Origin: CAZMGY01 sp964565945 [NCBI: uncultured bacterium]
GTDB lineage: Bacteria; GCA-001730085
Assembly: GCA_964565945.1 (NCBI GenBank)
Contig: CAZMGY010000034.1
Location: 1 to 46,855, forward strand
Length of the DNA stretch: 46,855 nucleotides
Direction: 5' to 3'
Position numbers and translations under genes: made by a program
Notes under the pieces: model-generated
What the model was told of the DNA's origin: nothing
Seen by the model: only the letters and a program-made list of their open reading frames with translations
Databases searched by the model: none
Part shown: piece after piece, positions 10,440 through 19,893 of the stretch
Position numbering within the stretch: position 1 is the stretch's first letter
Layout of the letters: the number at the start of each line of letters is the position of its first letter

Positions 10440-11138
10440 GTGATTGCCAAGAAAAAGTTGATTGCTGTTGTCGATGATGAGCGAGATATTTTAGAGCTTA
10501 TCGAAATTCACCTTGAAGCTGCAGGTTATGCTGTTGAAACCTTTGAAGACGTTCTTTCTTTTTATCAGTTTTTGAAAAAACGGATTCCCGATTTGGTTGT
10601 TCTAGACTTAATGTTGCCTGGCTATGATGGTCTGGATGTTTGCAAGGACTTGCTTGGAGAGCGACGTTACAAATATATTCCTTTGATTATGGTGACGGCC
10701 AAAGGTACAGAAACAGATCGCGTGTTAGGTCTCGAATTAGGTGCCGATGATTATGTGACTAAGCCGTTTGCTCCAAGAGAACTTGTGGCTCGCGTAAAAA
10801 GTTTGCTCAGACGGACTCAGTTGGCGGCTGTGATCGAAGAGAAAGATGTTCTTAATATCGAAGGTGAGCTTGTGATTGATTTGAAGCGCTATGAGGTTTC
10901 TCGCAAAGGGAAAAAATTAGACTTGACAATCACCGAATTTAAAATTATCACCATGTTTGCTCAAAGGCCAGGTATTGTGTTTTCGAGAGATGAAGTTTTA
11001 AATCATTTGTGGGGTGATGATAAAGCTGTTTTGGATCGCACGATTGATGTGCATATTCGCAATTTGAGAGAAAAACTTGGGGCTTCTGGAAAATTTGTTA
11101 AAAATGTTCGTGGAGTGGGCTACAAGTTAGACACATGA
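10440..11138 (+). CDS. phoB: Phosphate regulon response regulator, OmpR/PhoB family
   Basis: 232 residues. A receiver domain (about 6-122) with acidic pair D12-D13, phosphoacceptor D56 in VVLDLMLPGYDG, and Lys of TKPFAPREL, followed by a winged-helix DNA-binding domain (about 135-232) ending in RNLREKLGASG..VRGVGYKL. The start is GTG with AAAAGGGAA about 9 bases upstream. The stop overlaps the histidine kinase start (ATGA), and the porin and pst genes follow, so the assignment to PhoB rests on both sequence type and location. It would activate the phosphate-uptake genes when phosphorylated. Confidence 0.85.
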   Translation: MIAKKKLIAVVDDERDILELIEIHLEAAGYAVETFEDVLSFYQFLKKRIPDLVVLDLMLPGYDGLDVCKDLLGERRYKYIPLIMVTAKGTETDRVLGLELGADDYVTKPFAPRELVARVKSLLRRTQLAAVIEEKDVLNIEGELVIDLKRYEVSRKGKKLDLTITEFKIITMFAQRPGIVFSRDEVLNHLWGDDKAVLDRTIDVHIRNLREKLGASGKFVKNVRGVGYKLDT

Positions 11139-12457
11139 AATTCAAATCCCTTCAAAAAAGACCAAATCTCATTTTTGTCTATACCTTTGGGTTACTTGCT
11201 TTTTATTTGTTTTTGGTCGGGACTTTGCTAGAATTCTTTTCTGGTTTAAGTGATTCTTGGATTATAACACTTTTGTGTTTGTTGGTGATGGCTTACGTTG
11301 GAAGTGTATGGTTGGTACGCGCCCTTGTGATGATGTTGTTTTATTTTTTGCGCCACTTGTCTTATCGTGATCGTGCTGATATTGCCAAGCGCGGTGACCT
11401 TTTGGGGCGCTTTGGTTTGTGGTATTTGGACATGCAAGAAAAACTTTATATCCAAAAAAAAAGCTTAAAAGAGCAACAAAAAAGTTTTAGCTATTTTGTA
11501 GGGACTCTTAAAGAACCGATGTGTGTGTTGAATCATGAGGGTAAATTGATTTTATGGAACAAAGCATTTATGAATATTTTTGGCAAGATTGACTTGGAGC
11601 AGTTCTATTGGGAAATTTTGCGTGATCGAGACTTAAAAAGTTATGTTCAGCAATGTTTAAATGAGCGGGATATTGCTGACAAAAAGTTTTTGATTCAAGG
11701 ACGCGCGTTTTTATGCGGAACCAGTTTTAATCCAGATCACAAAGAGATGATTATTCTCTTGCGTGATATCACCGAGCTTTACCATTTGGATAAAGTTAAA
11801 AAAGACTTAGTGAGTAATGTGTCCCACGAACTTAAAACACCACTGACGGCGATTAAGGGTTTTACCGATACGCTTAGAGATATGGAAGAGGATAAGCAGA
11901 AGCAGCATTATTTGGATGTGATTGCGCGGCACGCTAATCGTTTAGATCGCATTATTGCCGACTTGTTGCTTTTGTCCGAAGTGGAGCAAGATATCGAAGT
12001 GGACCAACAAGATGTTGATTTGCAAGAGTTGTTGTCGTTTGTGTTTGAGATGTTTGCCAAAAAAGCTGAAGCGAAAAATTTGCAATACATTCTTGATATT
12101 GAAGGCGATTTGCCTTTGATTAAGGGGGATGTTTTTCATTTAGAACAAGCTTTTATCAATTTGATTGATAATGCAATCAAATATACTGAGCAAGGGCAGG
12201 TGTGTGTGCGGCTGATTGCTCAGTCTAATTCGGTGCAGGTGGACATTGAAGATACAGGCTTGGGAATCCCTGAACAAGATGTTCATCGCATTTTTGAACG
12301 TTTTTATATGGTGGACAAATCTCGTTCACGTCGTGTTGGGGGAACGGGACTTGGTTTATCGATTGTTAAGACGATTTTAAGCCGTCAACGTGCTGGGATT
12401 GAGCTTAAAAGTGAGCTTGGCAAAGGAACTTTAATTAGAATTAATTTTTCCTTGTAA
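11135..12457 (+). CDS. phoR: Phosphate-sensing histidine kinase, PhoR type
   Basis: 440 residues. Two membrane-spanning segments near the N-terminus (about 13-35 and 43-65) with almost no periplasmic loop, as in PhoR; then a PAS-like region (about 115-210), the dimerisation and phosphoacceptor motif VSNVSHELKTPLTAIKGF (H231), and an ATPase domain with NLIDNAIKYTEQG, DTGLGIPEQDV and GGTGLGLSIVK. With no sensory periplasmic domain it probably reads phosphate status through the Pst complex and PhoU encoded downstream. It overlaps phoB by four bases. Confidence 0.86.
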   Translation: MKFKSLQKRPNLIFVYTFGLLAFYLFLVGTLLEFFSGLSDSWIITLLCLLVMAYVGSVWLVRALVMMLFYFLRHLSYRDRADIAKRGDLLGRFGLWYLDMQEKLYIQKKSLKEQQKSFSYFVGTLKEPMCVLNHEGKLILWNKAFMNIFGKIDLEQFYWEILRDRDLKSYVQQCLNERDIADKKFLIQGRAFLCGTSFNPDHKEMIILLRDITELYHLDKVKKDLVSNVSHELKTPLTAIKGFTDTLRDMEEDKQKQHYLDVIARHANRLDRIIADLLLLSEVEQDIEVDQQDVDLQELLSFVFEMFAKKAEAKNLQYILDIEGDLPLIKGDVFHLEQAFINLIDNAIKYTEQGQVCVRLIAQSNSVQVDIEDTGLGIPEQDVHRIFERFYMVDKSRSRRVGGTGLGLSIVKTILSRQRAGIELKSELGKGTLIRINFSL

Positions 12458-12510
12458 ATATCTTTGTTTAAATGAATTATATATTAATTGAAAATTATTA
12501 ATAATCTTCT

Positions 12511-12538
12511 ATCATTTTAAGAATGATTTTGGTAGAAT
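12511..12538 (+). promoter_or_regulatory. Promoter and operator-like inverted repeat before the porin
   Basis: An extended -10 TGGTAGAAT ends at 12538. Five bases upstream of its hexamer's TGG lies a perfect 6-bp inverted repeat, ATCATT-TTAAG-AATGAT (12511-12527), which occupies the place of the -35 region. A classical Pho box (two direct CTGTCAT repeats) is not clearly present. The leader before the porin ATG is about 100 bases. Confidence 0.5.
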
Positions 12539-12645
12539 AAAACAATCGTTTATTTCTTTATTTCTTGAGGGTTTAAACGAGGAATGTAGCAAGTTAGTTT
12601 TAAAGCGATTAAACCGTAATAAATAATAGAAATGGAGTGGTATAG

Positions 12646-13926
12646 ATGCTTTTCGGTAGGAACATTGGTCGACAATTAACCTTAATGTGTATGATTTTAA
12701 TCGGGACGAGTGCTGTCTCCTCTGCTGCTACAGTTTCCGAAATGGATGTGTTGCTCAGTTCGCTTGTTCGAAAAGGTGTTCTCACAGCCAAAGAAGCCTC
12801 TAATATTCGCCTAGAGACCAGAAAATTAGTCGAAGCTCAAGGTCGTGCATTTATCCACAAGGCCAAGAAAGAAATTAAAGTTCCCGAAGCCAGCAAAACC
12901 AAGTCCGATGTTTCTAAATGGGTTAAAAAAATGAAGTTTGGCGGGGATTTACGTGTTCGTTTTCAGGGAGAGGATAAAGGTGATCGTGATCGCGAACGGA
13001 CTCGTTTACGTTTACGTTTGAAATCGACAGCGACAATTAACGATCAATTGTCAGTCGGCATGCGCTTGGCCACTGGGGGTGATGATCCTCGTTCGACCAA
13101 TCAAACCTTTCAAAATATGTTTAGCCCCAAAAGTATTAAGCTTGATCGGGCTTTTGTCGAATACAAGCCAATCAAAAATGTGGCGATTTATGCGGGTAAA
13201 TTTGGGAAGACCTTTTTCAAATCATCGGGCATGTTGTGGGATGATGACTTGAACTTCGAAGGGGCGGCTGTTCAGTATAAAACCAAATTCGACAATGGTG
13301 TTAAAGTTGGTATCAATTCTGGTTACTACATTTTGGATGATCACACGGATGACGATTCGATCATGTTGATGTTTCAACCAACGGCCAAGTGGAAAATTAA
13401 TGATAAAATCACGTGGAAACTGGGTATTGGTTACTTAACTTTTAAAAACCTTAAGGGACAGAACTTGAAGTCGTTAGCGACGGATTCGGATATTGGTGGA
13501 GGTAATACCCTTAATCTTGCTGGAGATTTGGCGTATGACTACGATGCTTTTATCTTAAGCTCGGAAGTGGTTCTTAAGATAGAAGCTATGCCACGGATTG
13601 CGATCGTGAAAGAATATGTGAAGGCGTCAGATTCAGGAGATATTGCGTTTGCATTTGGATTTAAAGTTGGAGACAAGAAAGTGAAAAAGAAAGGTCAATG
13701 GCAAGCCTCTTATGAATACCGCAAAATTGAAGCCGACGCTTTCTTTGCGGGCTTTCCTGATTCCGACTTTTTTGGTGGGGATACAGGTGTTAAAGGTTAC
13801 AAACTTGCTTTTAAATACGGCATGGTCGATAATGCGACTTTAGGCATGACGTATTACAAAACTGAGGAAATTGACGGAAATACAGAAGAGGATCTTTTCC
13901 AAGCTGATCTTGTTCTCGGGTTTTAA
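12646..13926 (+). CDS. Outer-membrane porin, probably phosphate-linked
   Basis: 426 residues. A signal peptide covers about residues 1-28 (ending SAVSSAA). A short helical, possibly coiled-coil periplasmic segment follows (about 30-90), then about 330 residues of alternating amphipathic beta strands ending in LVLGF, the C-terminal Phe typical of Bam-inserted barrels. It resembles the putative-porin family (PF16930-like) and, by position between phoBR and pstS, probably lets phosphate or other anions across the outer membrane. Arg-rich strands (RDRERTRLRLRLK) would suit anion binding. The specificity is inference from neighbours. Confidence 0.72.
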   Translation: MLFGRNIGRQLTLMCMILIGTSAVSSAATVSEMDVLLSSLVRKGVLTAKEASNIRLETRKLVEAQGRAFIHKAKKEIKVPEASKTKSDVSKWVKKMKFGGDLRVRFQGEDKGDRDRERTRLRLRLKSTATINDQLSVGMRLATGGDDPRSTNQTFQNMFSPKSIKLDRAFVEYKPIKNVAIYAGKFGKTFFKSSGMLWDDDLNFEGAAVQYKTKFDNGVKVGINSGYYILDDHTDDDSIMLMFQPTAKWKINDKITWKLGIGYLTFKNLKGQNLKSLATDSDIGGGNTLNLAGDLAYDYDAFILSSEVVLKIEAMPRIAIVKEYVKASDSGDIAFAFGFKVGDKKVKKKGQWQASYEYRKIEADAFFAGFPDSDFFGGDTGVKGYKLAFKYGMVDNATLGMTYYKTEEIDGNTEEDLFQADLVLGF

Positions 13927-13963
13927 ATTAAACACAAGATAATAAATGAGAGGAATGGTTCTT

Positions 13964-15019
13964 ATGAGATTAGTGTTTAAGTGTTGTTTAGAACGGTGGC
14001 TTGTTGCTGTAATGGCAGTGAGTGCGCTCTTGTCTGGTGTTGCTTATGCTGATGATATTTTGGGGGCGGGGGCTTCTTTTCCTTATCCTCTCTATTCGAA
14101 AATGTTTCATGAATACGCCGAGAAAACTGGTAAAAAAGTTAACTATCAGGCAATTGGTTCTGGAGGTGGTCAACGTCAAGTTATCAACAAAACTGTTGAC
14201 TTTGGTGCTTCGGACAAGTTTATGAAGGATTCCAAGCTGAAAAAGCTCGATGCGATTTTGTTGCATGTACCCACATGTTTGGGTGCGGTGGTTGTGACCT
14301 ATAATATTCCAGGTAGCCCACGCATCAACCTAACGCAAGAAGCTTTGGCTGAAATCTTTTTGGGTAAAATTAAGAAGTGGAATGATCCTAAACTAATAAG
14401 AAGCAATCCGGGTATTGCTTTGCCTGATATGAGCATTCTGGTTGTTCATCGTTCGGATAGCAGTGGAACATCCTTCATCTTCACGGACTTTTTGACTAAA
14501 GTGAACAAAGAGTGGGCAGATAAAGTGGGTTGTGGAAAGTCAGTTAACTGGCCGATAGGTTTGGGTGGAAAGAAAAATGCAGGCGTTGCTGCCTATGTGA
14601 AACAAGTTCCGGGTAGCATAGGTTATGTGGAATTGGCATATACCTTAAGTAATAATCTTTCTCAAGCACGGGTTGAAAATAAATCTGGAAATTTCATTAA
14701 GCCTACGGTACTATTTACGGCGTTGGCTGGTGATGTAGAAATCCCTGCTGACACACGTGTGACTTTGACCAATACAAATGCTTTAAATGGTTATCCGATT
14801 GCTGGATTCACATGGTTGTTGCTCTATAAAGAACAGAACTATGCTGGACGGACAAAGCAACAAGCGCAAGAGTTGGTTGACTTGATGTGGTGGATGATCC
14901 ATGAAGGTCAAGAGTTAGCTGAGCCATTGCATTATGTTCCTTTGTCGGAAAGAGCTCGTTCAAAAGCCATCGCTATTTTGCGTTCGATTACATATAACGG
15001 GACGCCATTGATGAATTAA
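13964..15019 (+). CDS. pstS: Periplasmic phosphate-binding protein
   Basis: 351 residues from the chosen start. The frame is open from 13946, but GAGAGGA at 13948-13954 serves as ribosome binding site for the third ATG (13964), giving a clean signal peptide ending GVAYA. The mature protein starts DDILGAGASFPYPLY, the hallmark of PstS. Phosphate-binding segments are visible: GSGGGQRQ, VDFGASDKFM, and HRSDSSGTSFIFTDFL. It captures phosphate in the periplasm and delivers it to PstCA. Confidence 0.93.
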   Translation: MRLVFKCCLERWLVAVMAVSALLSGVAYADDILGAGASFPYPLYSKMFHEYAEKTGKKVNYQAIGSGGGQRQVINKTVDFGASDKFMKDSKLKKLDAILLHVPTCLGAVVVTYNIPGSPRINLTQEALAEIFLGKIKKWNDPKLIRSNPGIALPDMSILVVHRSDSSGTSFIFTDFLTKVNKEWADKVGCGKSVNWPIGLGGKKNAGVAAYVKQVPGSIGYVELAYTLSNNLSQARVENKSGNFIKPTVLFTALAGDVEIPADTRVTLTNTNALNGYPIAGFTWLLLYKEQNYAGRTKQQAQELVDLMWWMIHEGQELAEPLHYVPLSERARSKAIAILRSITYNGTPLMN

Positions 15020-15073
15020 GTTTAGTTAGTTGAAGTTGTGTGAAAGTAGATTAACAAGGGGCTTTAGGTAAAA

Positions 15074-15952
15074 ATGGGTATAGGTGGAGAGAGCCTTTTA
15101 AGACGATTTGTGTTTTTTTCGGGCGTATCCATTTTGATTGTTGTGAGTCTTTTTGCGAGTACGCTGTTTTGGAAAGCTTTGCCCGCGATTCAAACTTTTG
15201 GCTTTCCCTTTTTGGGTGGCCAAGAGTGGGATCCCGTGATGGACTCCTTTGGTGCTGCACCTTTCCTTGTGGGGACGCTCCTTACGTCTTTTTTAGCCCT
15301 TCTTATGGCAATTCCTCTTTCCTTGGCATTGGGTATTGTGCTTGGTGAGTATTTTAGAGAGGGGATTATATCGCAATTCTTTCGTAGCTTGATTGAGTTG
15401 TTGGCGGGTATCCCTTCGGTGATTTATGGCTTTTGGGGCTTATTGGTTCTGGTACCATTGGTGCGAAGTATCGAAATCAAATTAGGCATTATGCCTTATG
15501 GTGTTGGTATTTTCACCTCGTCGATCATTTTGGCTGTGATGATCATTCCTTTTTCAGCCTCCATGGCTCGCGAGATGATTAACTTAGTTCCGACGGAGTA
15601 TAAAGAAGCTGCGATTGCTTTGGGTGCTACCCGTTTTGAAATGATTTGGAAGGTGCTGCTTCCTTATGCACGTTCGGGTATCTTTGTGGGTTTTATGTTG
15701 GCTCTAGGTCGTGCCTTGGGCGAAACCATGGCTGTGACCATGCTGATTGGTAATAATAATAACTTTCCAAGCAGTATCTTTAGTCTGGGCAATACGATGT
15801 CGAGTTTGATTGCCAATGAGTTTGCCGAAGCTTCTGATGATTTGTATTTGTCGGCTTTGATTGAGATTGGTTTGATTTTATTTGTGGTAACCACTGTGAT
15901 TAACATTGTTGGTAAGTACATTACGAAAAAGTTAAGTGTGAGGTCTGTCTGA
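15074..15952 (+). CDS. pstC: Phosphate ABC transporter permease PstC
   Basis: 292 residues with about six membrane-spanning helices. The permease coupling loop that contacts the ATPase reads EYKEAAIALGATRFEMIWKV. The GIPSVIYGFWGLLVLVPLV segment is characteristic of PstC. It forms the inner-membrane channel together with PstA; its stop overlaps the pstA ATG by one base. Confidence 0.93.
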   Translation: MGIGGESLLRRFVFFSGVSILIVVSLFASTLFWKALPAIQTFGFPFLGGQEWDPVMDSFGAAPFLVGTLLTSFLALLMAIPLSLALGIVLGEYFREGIISQFFRSLIELLAGIPSVIYGFWGLLVLVPLVRSIEIKLGIMPYGVGIFTSSIILAVMIIPFSASMAREMINLVPTEYKEAAIALGATRFEMIWKVLLPYARSGIFVGFMLALGRALGETMAVTMLIGNNNNFPSSIFSLGNTMSSLIANEFAEASDDLYLSALIEIGLILFVVTTVINIVGKYITKKLSVRSV

Positions 15953-16800
15953 TGGATCGTACTTTAGCTATTCGCAAAATCAAAAACCAGCTCTTTTTTG
16001 GTATTATTTTAGGTCTTTCCTTGTGTCTGCTGGTTCCATTGGTTTTGATTTTTTATTATGTGACCGTGCGCGGTTTTAAGGCGATTAACTGGGGGTTTTT
16101 TATTAATCTGCCTACACCTGTTGGAGAGACGGGAGGAGGGATCTTTAATGCTATTTTAGGTTCGTTTTATATTGTTGCTATGGCATGTCTGATCGCTATT
16201 CCTTGGGGAATGAGTACTGGAATTTTTCTTTATGATGCTCAAGAAAATTCACGTTTGGCTTATTGGGTTCGCTTATGTGTTGATGTTTTGCAGGCGACAC
16301 CTTCGATTGTGGTAGGAATTGTGGCGTATGTGTGGTTGGTGCTGCCGATGAAAACTTTCTCGGCCATTGCGGGGAGTTTTACCCTAGCGATTTTGATGAT
16401 GCCGATGATTGTGCGGGCGACGGAAGAAACCTTGCATTTGATTCCTAATACCTTAAAAGAAGCCTCTCTTGCTTTAGGTGTGCCTTATTATCGCACCTTA
16501 TTTAAGGTGATGATTCCTTCGGGTCTCAGTGGTATTTTAAGTGGTATTTTGCTAGGGGTTGCACGAACCATGGGTGAGACAGCACCATTGTTGTTTACGG
16601 CTTTTGGCAGCCCTTATTTGGTGCATAATGTTCTTAAGCCTATGGGCTCTTTGCCTTTATTGATTTTTAATTACGCGATGAGTCCTTATGAAGATTGGCA
16701 CACATTGGCGTGGGGTGCTTCGTTTATACTGATCCTGTTTGTTTTATTGATAAATCTTTTGATAAAGGTAGTGACACGGCGATGGAACGTCAAGTTTTAA
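15952..16800 (+). CDS. pstA: Phosphate ABC transporter permease PstA
   Basis: 282 residues with about six membrane helices. The [18 protein letters not shown] segment and the coupling loop [20 protein letters not shown] match PstA, followed by [18 protein letters not shown]. It pairs with PstC. The last 19 bases overlap the upstream candidate start of pstB; the C-terminal residues RRWNVKF are encoded by DNA that is nearly repeated 96 bases later inside pstB. Confidence 0.93.
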   Translation: MDRTLAIRKIKNQLFFGIILGLSLCLLVPLVLIFYYVTVRGFKAINWGFFINLPTPVGETGGGIFNAILGSFYIVAMACLIAIPWGMSTGIFLYDAQENSRLAYWVRLCVDVLQATPSIVVGIVAYVWLVLPMKTFSAIAGSFTLAILMMPMIVRATEETLHLIPNTLKEASLALGVPYYRTLFKVMIPSGLSGILSGILLGVARTMGETAPLLFTAFGSPYLVHNVLKPMGSLPLLIFNYAMSPYEDWHTLAWGASFILILFVLLINLLIKVVTRRWNVKF

Positions 16801-17639
16801 ATGGTCCCCAAGTTGGGAGAATGGATTTAGATTCTTTGATGGCTAGTGAACCTCTTAAACAAGGTAGCGAGGCGAAGATGGAACGTGAAGTTTTGAAAGT
16901 CAAAAATTTAAAGGCTTTTTTTGGAAATAATCAAATTCTCAATGGAATTGAGATGTCATTTTTCGAAAATAAAGCCACGGCTATTATGGGTCCTTCTGGC
17001 TGTGGAAAGACCACGTTGATTCGTTGTATTAATCGCATGCATGAACTGAATAGTAATGCTAAAACAACTGGTGAAATCATTTTGCATGGTCAAAATACTT
17101 TGGAGATGGATACCATTTTGGTGCGTCGTAAAATAGGTATGGTTTTTCAGCGTCCCAATCCTTTTCCGACCATGAGCATTTATGAAAATGTGTTAGCTGG
17201 TTACATCTTGAATGGAATTAAGAAGTCCAAAGAGGATAAAGATCAAATTGTTCAAGAGGCTTTGGAGAAGGCAGCCTTGTGGAACGAAGTGAAGGATTCT
17301 TTGCATCATCGTAAGGGGACGTTTTTGTCGGGTGGACAGCAACAACGTTTGTGCATTGCACGTTCTTTGGCAATGAAGACCGATATTTTGTTGCTAGATG
17401 AGCCTACGTCGGCTTTGGATCCACGTGCAACGGCAAGTATTGAAAATCTTATTGAAGAGCTTAAAAAAAGTGTGACGATCATTATCGTGACTCATAATAT
17501 GAGTCAAGCTGCGCGTGTGACAGATTACACTGCGTTTTTGTACGAGGGTGATTTGATTGAGTTTGGAGAAACTAAAAAAGTATTTACCGTGCCAAAGAAC
17601 AAAATGACTGAAGAGTACTTGGCTGGTAAGTTTGGATAA
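16782..17639 (+). CDS. pstB: Phosphate ABC transporter ATPase
   Basis: 285 residues from ATG 16782, which overlaps pstA by 19 bases; a second start at 16878 would give 253 residues, the usual family length. I keep the upstream start because the 26 codons between the end of pstA and 16878 stay open and the operon is otherwise tightly packed. Walker A is GPSGCGKTT, the Q-loop [10 protein letters not shown], the signature [16 protein letters not shown] and Walker [14 protein letters not shown]; the switch His is in [11 protein letters not shown]. It powers phosphate import by PstCA. Confidence 0.92.
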   Translation: MERQVLNGPQVGRMDLDSLMASEPLKQGSEAKMEREVLKVKNLKAFFGNNQILNGIEMSFFENKATAIMGPSGCGKTTLIRCINRMHELNSNAKTTGEIILHGQNTLEMDTILVRRKIGMVFQRPNPFPTMSIYENVLAGYILNGIKKSKEDKDQIVQEALEKAALWNEVKDSLHHRKGTFLSGGQQQRLCIARSLAMKTDILLLDEPTSALDPRATASIENLIEELKKSVTIIIVTHNMSQAARVTDYTAFLYEGDLIEFGETKKVFTVPKNKMTEEYLAGKFG

Positions 17640-17646
17640 ATTTTGA

Positions 17647-18294
17647 ATGTTAAATGAAAAAATCATACAACTGAAAAAAAGCTTTGTTGAATATTCTGAT
17701 TTAGTTGAAGATACTCTGCAAAAAGTTCACAGCGGTGTATGTGAACGGAAATCCGATGATTTGCGCGATGTGATTGAAAATGACGAGCCGCAAATTAATG
17801 ATAAAGAGATCGAAATTGATGAATTGTGTATGAGTATGATTGCTCAGTTTCAACCTAAAGCCAAAAATTTGCGCACCATTGTGATGATCACCAAAATCAA
17901 CAATGATCTCGAGCGTATTGGAGATCAAGCGGTTAACATTGCTCAGAGCGGTTTGTATTTGCTAAGCCACGAAATCTTTTTGATGATGGTTAATTTTTCC
18001 GATATTATTAATCAGGTGATTTCAATGTATCGCGACAGTATCCAAGCGTTCATTCAAGAGGACGCTGATTTGGCGAGGCAGGTTTTGGACAAAGATGCCG
18101 TTATCGATAGTTTTAATCGCAATGTTTATCATAAACTTAAAGGAGAAATGAAAGAAGATCCACAGGTGGTTTCTCCAGCTCTCCAAATCATGCGCATTGC
18201 GCGCAATCTTGAGCGTATTGCTGATCACGCCACTAACATTGCCGAAGACGTTGTTTATGTCGTCGAAGGCCGCGTTCTAAAACATGGTTATTAA
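17647..18294 (+). CDS. phoU: Phosphate transport regulator PhoU
   Basis: 215 residues, all helical, with two PhoU repeats. Each has the metal-binding helix pattern: NDLERIGDQAVNIAQ in the first and ARNLERIADHATNIAED in the second. PhoU bridges the Pst transporter and PhoR, switching the kinase off when phosphate is plentiful. It is the last gene of the pst operon, 7 bases after pstB. An AGGA-type ribosome binding site is weak, so translation may rely on coupling. Confidence 0.93.
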   Translation: MLNEKIIQLKKSFVEYSDLVEDTLQKVHSGVCERKSDDLRDVIENDEPQINDKEIEIDELCMSMIAQFQPKAKNLRTIVMITKINNDLERIGDQAVNIAQSGLYLLSHEIFLMMVNFSDIINQVISMYRDSIQAFIQEDADLARQVLDKDAVIDSFNRNVYHKLKGEMKEDPQVVSPALQIMRIARNLERIADHATNIAEDVVYVVEGRVLKHGY

Positions 18295-18362
18295 GGTCGG
18301 GATTATTTTTTCGTTACATTATTCCTTCTCGCAGTGAGATTTTTTATTATTTGTTTTTTTTT

Positions 18363-18376
18363 GTCATCCCGTGGAT
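18363..18376. repeat. Fragment of the interspersed palindromic repeat
   Basis: GTCATCCCGTGGAT in the short convergent gap between phoU and yihY, following long T tracts that may help end phoU transcription. Only a half element remains. Confidence 0.35.
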
Positions 18377-18386
18377 AACGCTCTTT

Positions 18387-19694
18387 TTAAATATCTCGAA
18401 TGAGAGTGTTCGCTTTAATCGCTCCAGAGGCTTTTTGCCAGATTTTAAGGGTGGCTTGAATCGATGCGATTGATTCATGGATAGGAGTGGGTATGTCGTT
18501 GCGACCGTGCTGATTCAACTTAAAATAAACAGATGTGATGGTCAGTTTGGCTGGATTTTGAGACACCACATAACCTTCGTAAGGATTGTCGGTGTGGTGA
18601 ATTAGCTTGGTTTGCACAAGGCATTTTAAGCCATGTTGCAAAACGTCGTTGGGGAGTTGCAAAGCGTTCTCAAGTTGTTGGGAACTGACACTGCCGTGAC
18701 CTTCTTCGAAGGCTTTGATTGTTTCTTGAAGGATACGAATAGCCACCACACTTTGTGTGTCGGTGCTAAGGCTTAACGATCCAGAAGATTGATAATCGAG
18801 TGTCCGAAAGTGCTGGAAGGTAAAAGCGATTTCGGCGCCGACGAAAACTAAGATCCAACTGAGTTGCAACCAAATCAAAAAGAAAGGAATGGCGGCAAAG
18901 CTACCATAAATAGCTCCATAGTGGCTGACAAGCACTTGCGCTTGAATGAAAAAAGTTTGGACCATTTGATAGCCGATGGCTGCAATAATGCCTCCATACA
19001 AGGCATGGCGAAAACGGATAGGGGTGTTTGGAATTGTGATGTAAAGCAAGGTGAGAATGAAGGACATGATCATGAAAGGAATGATTCGGGCCGCTATGGC
19101 AATAATATCTGTCAAGATTTGTGTGTTGGCTAAGGATCCTGTACTTTGGACGAGCTGTGTTTTAACCACGACGGTTAAGCTACTAGCCACAATCAATAGA
19201 AAGGGACCTATGAACATAAAGGCCAGGTAGTTAACATAGCGACGGGCAAAAGGACGATTCTCTTGAATATGCCAGATATCTTGGAATGATTTTTCGATAT
19301 TTTCGAAAATTCTCATGATGGTCCACAACAAAATAAAGACACCGATTCCAGCAATTAGACCGCCTTTAACGTTATTGAGCATTGTGTGAGCAGAGTCCAT
19401 TACCTTGCTGGCGAAGACTTTATGATCTTTGAGGTTATCTAAAATGACATTTTGCAGAAGGTTTTCGAAGCCAAATCCTTTGGCTACACCAAAGGCAAGG
19501 GCAAAAATAGGTACAATGGCCATAAGAGTGTAGTAGGTTAAGGCTGAGGCCCGCATGTGGCATTTATCGTTGACAAACTCCTGAAAGGACCAGCAAATGA
19601 TTTTGAAGGTTTTGTAGAGCCATTGCTGTTGCTTGGGAATATTCTGCAAGGGTTGGCGGACTTTTTGTAAAAAAGATTGCACACACTGAATCAT
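18387..19694 (-). CDS. YihY/BrkB family membrane protein
   Basis: 435 residues. The N-terminal 290 residues hold about six membrane helices with family markers: ASALTYYTLMAIVPIFALAFG near 50-70, the IRFRHALYGGIIAAIGYQ stretch, and YGAIYGSFAAIPFFLIWLQLSW followed by VFVGAEIAF. The C-terminal 130 residues are cytoplasmic and look like a winged-helix-type domain (SVSSQQLENALQLPNDVLQ). The family was once annotated as ribonuclease BN, which is not supported; the molecular role is unknown. The ATG is only 7 bases after an extended -10 element, predicting a leaderless mRNA. Confidence 0.85.
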   Translation of the reverse strand: MIQCVQSFLQKVRQPLQNIPKQQQWLYKTFKIICWSFQEFVNDKCHMRASALTYYTLMAIVPIFALAFGVAKGFGFENLLQNVILDNLKDHKVFASKVMDSAHTMLNNVKGGLIAGIGVFILLWTIMRIFENIEKSFQDIWHIQENRPFARRYVNYLAFMFIGPFLLIVASSLTVVVKTQLVQSTGSLANTQILTDIIAIAARIIPFMIMSFILTLLYITIPNTPIRFRHALYGGIIAAIGYQMVQTFFIQAQVLVSHYGAIYGSFAAIPFFLIWLQLSWILVFVGAEIAFTFQHFRTLDYQSSGSLSLSTDTQSVVAIRILQETIKAFEEGHGSVSSQQLENALQLPNDVLQHGLKCLVQTKLIHHTDNPYEGYVVSQNPAKLTITSVYFKLNQHGRNDIPTPIHESIASIQATLKIWQKASGAIKANTLIRDI

Positions 19695-19701
19695 AATCCT
19701 A

Positions 19702-19710
19702 AGTGTAGCA
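19702..19710 (-). promoter_or_regulatory. Extended -10 of yihY, leaderless start
   Basis: Read on the minus strand: TGCTACACT, then 7 bases (TAGGATT), then the yihY ATG. Transcription would start at or next to the start codon, leaving no room for a ribosome binding site. Confidence 0.5.
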
Positions 19711-19773
19711 TATTTTTTTATAAATCGTCATGTGAGAGCCGTTGCATTGGTTATTGTAAGTTCAGATAAGTTA

Positions 19774-19820
19774 GGATCACGGGATATTCTTATTAGTCCA
19801 TGGTCAAGCCAAGGGATGAT
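19774..19820. repeat. Interspersed palindromic repeat, degenerate
   Basis: GATCACGGGATATTC and GTCCATGGTCAAGCCAAGG followed by GATGAT, in the gap between yihY and topB. It matches the general plan of the 41854-41926 copy. Confidence 0.45.
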
Positions 19821-19893
19821 AATTTAAAATGGTGGAGCTGTTTTGAAATAAAACAAAAACAATGCCACCCAAGGAATATGTCGATAAGCCTAT

